Source: Pseudocolwellia agarivorans (GTDB lineage Bacteria > Pseudomonadota > Gammaproteobacteria > Enterobacterales > Alteromonadaceae). From it: a stretch of DNA of 64,000 bases. Location: contig NZ_MUZU01000008.1 in NCBI RefSeq assembly GCF_002000085.1, positions 173,720-237,719 on the forward strand, given 5' to 3'. Position numbers and translations under genes: made by a program. Positions within the stretch are counted from its first letter, which is position 1; each line of letters begins with the position of its first letter. The notes beneath the pieces were generated by a model, which was not told the DNA's origin, made no database searches, and saw only the letters and a list, made by a program, of their open reading frames with translations. Below are positions 60,142-64,000 of this stretch, piece after piece.

Positions 60142-62511
60142 ATGAAAAAACTATCCAAAATCATCAGCGTGCTACTTGCCGTTTCAGCAAGTGCAGAGCT
60201 AAACGCTGAACAAATTCAAGGCGTCATCAAAAACAGTCAAGGCCAAGCTGTTTCAGGGGCTACCGTTAAAATAATGGGAACGAATAATACGTCTGTCACC
60301 AATGAGAAAGGCCTATTTACCTTAGAAGTACAACCAGGACGTTATGAACTGCACGTTGTTGCAGACAATTTTGTTCATAGAAATGTCGACGTAAATGTTA
60401 GCGAAAATAAACAAGCTAACGTAAGTGTATCTCTTGATAAATCAGCCATTGAAATTATAGATATTCATGCAACCCCCTTTCATAGCTCAAACATTGAATC
60501 AGCTCTGCCTATTACTGTATTACACGGTGAAAATTTACGTATGCGTCAAGAAAACTCGCTAGGTGATAGCCTAAGCAAAGAAGTAGGCGTGCATAGTAAT
60601 TTTCATGGTGGCGTAGCCAGCACACCTATTATTCGTGGTCTAGACGGACCAAGAGTATTAGTGACTCAAAATGGTTTAGATGCTGGAGATGCATCACGTA
60701 TTGGCCCTGATCATGCGGTATCTACCGAAACATCTACTTCAGAGCGCATTGAAGTTTTACGCGGACCAGCCACCTTATTTTATGGGAGTGGAGCTATCGG
60801 CGGTGTGGTTAACCTTGTTGATGAAAGAGTGCCTCGTAGTATAGACACCAAGGGAGAATGGTTGGTTGAGCACAATAGTAATAACGAACAATCTTTAGCA
60901 TCAGGCTCGTTCAATAGCGGAATAGGTAACGTTGCTGTACATGCCGATGCTTTTTACCGCGATAGCGAAAACTACCAAATACCTGAAAAAAGCGGCATCG
61001 ACGAAGTAGAAAATTCAGCCGCTAAATCAAGTGGTTTTACTCTTGGTACTAGCTATTTACTCGACAATGGTTTTGTCGGTATGTCTTATCAAACTTTAGA
61101 TCAAGAATATGGTATTCCAGGGCATAGCCATGGCGATGAAAACATAGAAGTACTTGCAGATTTAAAACAAAAACGTTGGCAATTATTAAGCGAATTAAGT
61201 TTTGATAATAAATATATCAAATCGGTTAACACCAAGGTGGCGTATACCGACTACCTACATAGTGAACTAGAAGTGGGTGTTGTTGGTACAACATTCGACA
61301 ATGAAACCATAGAAGCACGCACCGAAATATTACACCAAAACATTTGGGATTGGCGTGGCGGTTTAAGTATTCACTATAAACAAAGTGACTTTACTGCTGT
61401 AGGTGAAGAAGCATTTACTCCACCTTCAAAAACTGACTCAATTGCATTAGCGTTAATGGAAGAACGTCATTTTGGCGAAGTATTATTACAGCTTGGTGCC
61501 CGTATTGAGCGTACCGAAATTAGCGCAGCAACCGTACGTTTACCCGAAGTTGAACTATTACATGAGTTAAGTGAAGCAGATCCTCATACCGGACACAACC
61601 ACGGTTCTGAAGAAATCACGCGTAACTTTAATGTTGAACACATATTTACACCCGTCAGCCTTTCAGCAGGTTTAGTATGGGACTTTAGCGATAGCTACAA
61701 CCTAGCCTTATCATTATCTCATTCTCAAAGAGCCCCTTCTGCCTCTGAACTCTTATCTTTTGGTCCTCATATTGGTACAGGCTCATATGAAGTAGGCGCA
61801 CTATTTTCATTACAAACGCCTAACGGAGAAACACCATATTTTGGTTTAAATCATCAAGATTTAAAAATGGAAACAGCTAACAACATTGATTTAAGTTTAC
61901 GAAAATTTAAAGGCGATTTTGGCTTCATTCTAAATGCTTTTTACAACCAAATAGACGATTACTATTACGAGCAAGCTACGGGTTTATATACCGAAAGCGT
62001 ACATGAGCATGAACATGATCACGACCATGCAGAAGAAGCGGAATCTGAAGAAGAAAGCACCTTACCTCTATTCATTTTCACTGCACAAGATGTCACTTTA
62101 TATGGTTTTGAAGCACAAGCCGTGTGGCAAGTTACTGACGAGTTTTCATGGAAAGTTCAAGGCGATATTATTCGAGCAAGTTTAGATACAGGTGGAGACT
62201 TACCACGCACACCACCCGCAAGAATAGCCACCGAGCTTAGCTATCAAGGAGAAAGCCTTTCTGCTGACTTATTTATCAATAATTACTTCAAACAAACACA
62301 TACTGCAGCACTAGAAAGCTCAACCGATAGTTACGTGATGGTTGATGCTAATGTTAATTACCATTTTAGTTTAGGTCAGCACGACCTCGCTGTTTATTTA
62401 AAAGGTAAAAACTTAACCGATGAATACGCACAAGTGCACACCTCATTCTTAAAAGACTTAACACCATTAGCAGGCCGTTCTTTTGCTATTGGCATTCGTG
62501 GCTCATTTTAA
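60142..62511 (+). CDS. znuD: ZnuD-like TonB-dependent zinc receptor
   Basis: 789 residues from ATG at 60142 (GAGGAATC upstream; an earlier ATG at 60109 overlaps the Zur boxes). Signal peptide ends ...SAELNAEQ. An N-terminal carboxypeptidase-like regulatory domain (GVIKNSQGQAVSGATVKIMG) precedes the plug (ENSLGDSLSKEVGVHSNFHG, IIRGLDGPRVLVTQNGLDAG) and the barrel, ending FAIGIRGSF. Two His/acid-rich external loops (from His482, HTGHNHGSEE, and from His621, HEHEHDHDH) are typical of ZnuD zinc receptors. Zur-type sites upstream support zinc uptake. Confidence 0.88.
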   Translation: MKKLSKIISVLLAVSASAELNAEQIQGVIKNSQGQAVSGATVKIMGTNNTSVTNEKGLFTLEVQPGRYELHVVADNFVHRNVDVNVSENKQANVSVSLDKSAIEIIDIHATPFHSSNIESALPITVLHGENLRMRQENSLGDSLSKEVGVHSNFHGGVASTPIIRGLDGPRVLVTQNGLDAGDASRIGPDHAVSTETSTSERIEVLRGPATLFYGSGAIGGVVNLVDERVPRSIDTKGEWLVEHNSNNEQSLASGSFNSGIGNVAVHADAFYRDSENYQIPEKSGIDEVENSAAKSSGFTLGTSYLLDNGFVGMSYQTLDQEYGIPGHSHGDENIEVLADLKQKRWQLLSELSFDNKYIKSVNTKVAYTDYLHSELEVGVVGTTFDNETIEARTEILHQNIWDWRGGLSIHYKQSDFTAVGEEAFTPPSKTDSIALALMEERHFGEVLLQLGARIERTEISAATVRLPEVELLHELSEADPHTGHNHGSEEITRNFNVEHIFTPVSLSAGLVWDFSDSYNLALSLSHSQRAPSASELLSFGPHIGTGSYEVGALFSLQTPNGETPYFGLNHQDLKMETANNIDLSLRKFKGDFGFILNAFYNQIDDYYYEQATGLYTESVHEHEHDHDHAEEAESEEESTLPLFIFTAQDVTLYGFEAQAVWQVTDEFSWKVQGDIIRASLDTGGDLPRTPPARIATELSYQGESLSADLFINNYFKQTHTAALESSTDSYVMVDANVNYHFSLGQHDLAVYLKGKNLTDEYAQVHTSFLKDLTPLAGRSFAIGIRGSF

Positions 62512-62557
62512 GTTTTATTCGATCTCTGGATCTACACCCATTTAACAAAGGAATATC

Positions 62558-63850
62558 ATGAAAAAGTTTACTCTAAATACCTTAGCCTTAGTTTGTGCAG
62601 CAACTTTAGGAGGTTGTGGCGATGCTGAAACAAATATTGTCGAATTACCACCAACGATAATAGACGATACTGATGATCATAACGAAGAAATAGGCAAAGG
62701 TCGTTTAGCTATTGCAGCAGCAGACCAAGCCGTTGTTCATATTTTTAATTTAGAAGACAACAGCTTAGTTGAAACGATAACACTAACCAACCCTGCTGAA
62801 TATTTATACGCAAGTCCAGAAAACCGTTATGCGGTAGCTGTACAACGTTCATTTGATACAGTTGAGTTTATTGATGGTGGTTTATGGCAAGAACTCCATG
62901 GCGATCATTACGACCAACACACAGATGAACCTGTATTAACAAGCTTTACTTTGCACGACGTAAAACCAACCCACTACGTGCCACGTGGCGATAAAACAGT
63001 AGTATTTTTTGATGGTAATAAAGATACCGGTGCTAACGCTAGCTTGAGTGTATTAAGTGATCAAAGTATCAGTGCAGAAAAAACAATTGCAGACCATGAT
63101 TTTGATACTTATATGCACGGCACAGCAGAAATTCGCGGCGATTATGTTTTAACAACATTACGCGACAGTAATACTGAGAGCAGCTTGCCAGAACACATTA
63201 CCTTACTAGAATTACATAATGATCACTTTCATCAAGAGCAAACCTTTGAAACGGCATGTCCCGCTTTACATGGCAGCTTTCAAAATGAAACACACATCGC
63301 CTTTGCTTGTGGTGACGGTGTTTTAGCTATTGAACAACAAGGTAATGTTTTTACCGACTATAAAATCCCTAACCCAGCAGATTTAGCTGAAGGCGTACGT
63401 ATTGGCTCGTTAAAAGGTAGCGCAGAAAGCAATGTAATGATTGGCACCGCTTCCTCTGACTTCTATCTAATTGATTTAGCAGCACAAGATATCACTCAGT
63501 TTAACTGGCAATCAGAAGACGATTTAAACTCTGTTACTTATGCATTTGATGGTCATAATGAACACCTACTAATACTTGATAATAAAGGTTATTTAAATGT
63601 ATTCCCTGCTGAAGACAACTGGCAATTAGAAGAACGATTTCAAGTATTTGATAACTTAGCCGTAGGAACAAAGCCTGCAATTATCGCCTCTAAAGCCAAT
63701 GAATTAATTTATATTATCAACGAACAAAAAGTTACAACCCTTGATTTACATAAAGGTGAAATAGTAAGCAACTTTGAATTAAACTTTACTCCAGGTAGCG
63801 CAGCATGGCTTGGTATAGCTGGAGAAGAAGATCATGCACATGAACATTAA
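62558..63850 (+). CDS. Periplasmic beta-propeller lipoprotein, AztD-like zinc chaperone candidate
   Basis: 430 residues. Lipoprotein signal with lipobox LGGC (Cys20). The mature protein is made of repeated beta-sheet blades (HIFNLEDNSLVETITLTNP; ITLLELHNDHFHQEQTF), consistent with a beta-propeller, and is His/acid-rich at both ends (DDTDDHNEE; EEDHAHEH). This matches the layout of AztD zinc metallochaperones. It lies 46 bases after the ZnuD-like gene with no terminator between, so it is under the same Zur control. Likely role: take Zn2+ from the receptor in the periplasm. AAAGGAATA before the ATG. Confidence 0.7.
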   Translation: MKKFTLNTLALVCAATLGGCGDAETNIVELPPTIIDDTDDHNEEIGKGRLAIAAADQAVVHIFNLEDNSLVETITLTNPAEYLYASPENRYAVAVQRSFDTVEFIDGGLWQELHGDHYDQHTDEPVLTSFTLHDVKPTHYVPRGDKTVVFFDGNKDTGANASLSVLSDQSISAEKTIADHDFDTYMHGTAEIRGDYVLTTLRDSNTESSLPEHITLLELHNDHFHQEQTFETACPALHGSFQNETHIAFACGDGVLAIEQQGNVFTDYKIPNPADLAEGVRIGSLKGSAESNVMIGTASSDFYLIDLAAQDITQFNWQSEDDLNSVTYAFDGHNEHLLILDNKGYLNVFPAEDNWQLEERFQVFDNLAVGTKPAIIASKANELIYIINEQKVTTLDLHKGEIVSNFELNFTPGSAAWLGIAGEEDHAHEH

Positions 63851-63872
63851 TCATTAATATTCAAAACACAAA

Positions 63873-63906
63873 AAAGCCTTAACATTTCTGCTGAGGCTTT
63901 CTCTTG
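63873..63906 (+). terminator. Probable terminator of the zinc operon
   Basis: AAAGCCT (63873-63879) / AGGCTTT (63894-63900) with a 14-base loop, then CTCTTG. Short stem, but placed just after the last gene of the operon. Confidence 0.55.
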
Positions 63907-64000
63907 TAATTGGTGAGCTGACCGTAAGCCGCTGAGTTTAGGTTTAGCGGATAGGACAATCATTCGTCTTGTTTAATTAACTTTATTTCAAACACAAAAA

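Noticed and set aside
1..64000. CRISPR arrays, tRNA/rRNA genes, prophage or intact insertion sequences
   Set aside because: None were seen: no regularly spaced direct repeats, no tRNA-like arms in gaps, and no transposase or phage genes.

Overview
The window is an AT-rich stretch of chromosome from a marine-type gammaproteobacterium. The mix of large TonB-dependent receptors, tryptophan-halogenase-like flavoproteins, a PiuA/PiuC iron pair, a BCCT betaine transporter, PAS/GGDEF/EAL signalling proteins and a CspA-type cold-shock gene fits Alteromonadales, most likely the Colwelliaceae (Colwellia/Thalassotalea type). The genus cannot be fixed from sequence reading alone. No rRNA, tRNA, CRISPR array, prophage or intact insertion sequence was recognised.

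Layout. 1-2.6 kb: the end of a LysR regulator, an RraB-like protein, and a TetR regulator divergent from a peroxiredoxin-like gene across three tandem near-identical palindromic operators. 2.8-12.2 kb: a glucan-uptake locus with two tryptophan-halogenase-like flavoproteins and a TonB receptor, divergent from a pullulanase-type lipoprotein. 12.4-15.5 kb: a Fiu/PiuA-type siderophore receptor and PiuC hydroxylase. 15.8-21.2 kb: a YdeI-like gene, then a LysR regulator divergent from an SbtA-type bicarbonate transporter that precedes PEP carboxylase. This is a compact HCO3- supply and fixation module.

21.9-33.8 kb: eleven tightly packed same-strand genes that look like one operon for arsenic sugar (or arsenolipid) biosynthesis. 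In order: outer-membrane barrel, CesA-like GT2, GT-C enzyme, a flavin/NapH-like/ferredoxin fusion, a dolichyl-P-hexose-type GT2, DUF547, DUF2064 (TIGR04282-type) transferase, ArsM methyltransferase, a radical SAM enzyme, thioredoxin-type ArsC, and an MTAP-family phosphorylase. The radical SAM protein does not look like canonical ArsS. The methylthioadenosine-phosphorylase-like enzyme is well suited in principle to cleave an arsenical analogue of its usual substrate. This is the strongest candidate for an undescribed pathway here.

33.9-38.4 kb: a CHASE histidine kinase with a response regulator, an orphan gene, a lysine-methyltransferase-like gene that apparently starts at ATT, and a 55-residue small protein in a long intergenic region. 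38.4-43.6 kb: an FAD oxidoreductase and a sodium-solute symporter divergent from an IclR regulator. 43.6-45 kb: a cold-shock gene flanked by two copies of a terminator-ended element (possible duplicated sRNA), and a single-domain UPF0016 cation transporter. 45.4-50.5 kb: a three-gene phosphorelay ending in a diguanylate cyclase. 50.6-57.6 kb: a BCCT transporter, a TonB receptor and a TPR-sulfotransferase. 57.8-59.9 kb: a PAS-GGDEF-EAL protein. 60-63.9 kb: a zinc-uptake operon (ZnuD-like receptor and AztD-like lipoprotein) behind two palindromes that look like Zur boxes. Two families of short imperfect palindromes are scattered in intergenic DNA.
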